This document shows, piece after piece, positions 55,430-55,515 of a stretch of DNA of 55,515 nt; within the stretch, counting starts at the first letter, position 1; the number at the start of each line of letters is the position of its first letter. The position numbers were made by a program, and so were the translations under genes. This DNA is from Ruminimicrobiellum sp045223915 (lineage in GTDB: Bacteria; Elusimicrobiota; Endomicrobiia; Endomicrobiales; Endomicrobiaceae). Under the pieces are notes generated by a model that searched no databases, was not told the DNA's origin, and saw only the letters and a program-made list of their open reading frames with translations. The DNA lies in NCBI GenBank assembly GCA_045223915.1, contig JBGUZU010000022.1, forward strand, positions 1 to 55,515. Reading direction: 5' to 3'.

Positions 55430-55515
55430 ATGGCAAAAGAAAAATTTGACAGATCAAAGCCACATGTAAACGTAGGAACAATAGGACACGTTGACCACGG
55501 TAAAACAACCTTAAC
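55430..55515 (+). CDS. tuf: Elongation factor Tu (5' part only; gene runs past the window)
   Basis: First 28 residues MAKEKFDRSKPHVNVGTIGHVDHGKTTL..., with P-loop GHVDHGKT. GGGAGGA box 8 nt before the ATG. Downstream of a tRNA-Tyr-Gly-Thr cluster, as in thrU-tyrU-glyT-thrT-tufB of E. coli. The window edge truncates it. Confidence 0.97.
   Translation, partial: MAKEKFDRSKPHVNVGTIGHVDHGKTTL

Overview
The window is AT-rich bacterial DNA from a didermic organism. It encodes SurA/PrsA-type periplasmic folding factors, several signal-peptide-bearing outer-membrane beta-barrels, a PorV-like barrel fused to TPRs, and an LtaS-like sulfatase-fold membrane enzyme. Gene content and style (strong A/T codon preference, NADP-GDH, class II aldolase, AccA, many small OMP paralogs) fit an Elusimicrobiota-like gut or host-associated bacterium. 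That phylum assignment is an inference from memory and was not tested by any search.

Layout. (1) nt 1-21748 is a single reading frame that is already open at the left edge: at least 7,248 residues of one giant protein. It carries, in order, a beta-rich repeat region, a C39-like cysteine peptidase domain, an internal double-glycine leader-like motif, five 11-residue amphipathic repeats, an Asn-rich linker, a Gly/Ala-rich hydrophobic helix, a second C39-like domain, several thousand residues of beta-rich repeats (including four ~110-residue modules), an RHS/YD-like stretch, hydrophobic segments, a complete SecA-like ATPase motor and a third C39-like domain. It ends in a strong bidirectional terminator. 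(2) nt 21.8-22.6 kb, minus strand: lexA and a small membrane protein. (3) nt 22.9-25.8 kb: PrsA-like lipoprotein, SurA-like chaperone, pdxA. (4) nt 25.9-33 kb: infC-rpmI-rplT with a non-canonical infC start and an attenuator-like leader, then a KtrB/KtrA-type potassium uptake pair, a TPR protein, pheS and pheT. (5) nt 33.0-35.4 kb: rplM-rpsI converging on gdhA. (6) nt 35.6-37.7 kb: groES-groEL under a CIRCE-like operator. (7) nt 37.7-40.5 kb: three small OMP paralogs in a region rich in inverted repeats, including a two-copy structured element with compensatory stem changes and a ~214-nt branched inverted repeat. (8) nt 40.7-45.7 kb: tRNA-Pro, a probably leaderless LtaS-like gene, an unknown exported protein, and queA and a SpoIID-domain gene on the minus strand. 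(9) nt 46.0-49.1 kb: an OMP-like protein, accA, fba and a small membrane protein. (10) nt 49.2-55.0 kb: histidine kinase, REC-GGDEF regulator, OmpR-type regulator, PorV-like/TPR protein and a protein with a C-terminal FlgD-Ig/T9SS-CTD-like module. (11) nt 55.0 kb to the end: tRNA-Tyr, tRNA-Gly, tRNA-Thr and the start of tuf, truncated by the window edge.

Most of the window is ordinary core metabolism and translation. The unusual material is the giant protein, which joins leader-peptidase-like domains, a matching cleavage-type motif and a SecA-type translocation motor in one polypeptide, and the repeat-rich spacers around the OMP genes. Residue numbers for the giant protein count from the Met codon at nt 92; the true N terminus lies upstream of the window.
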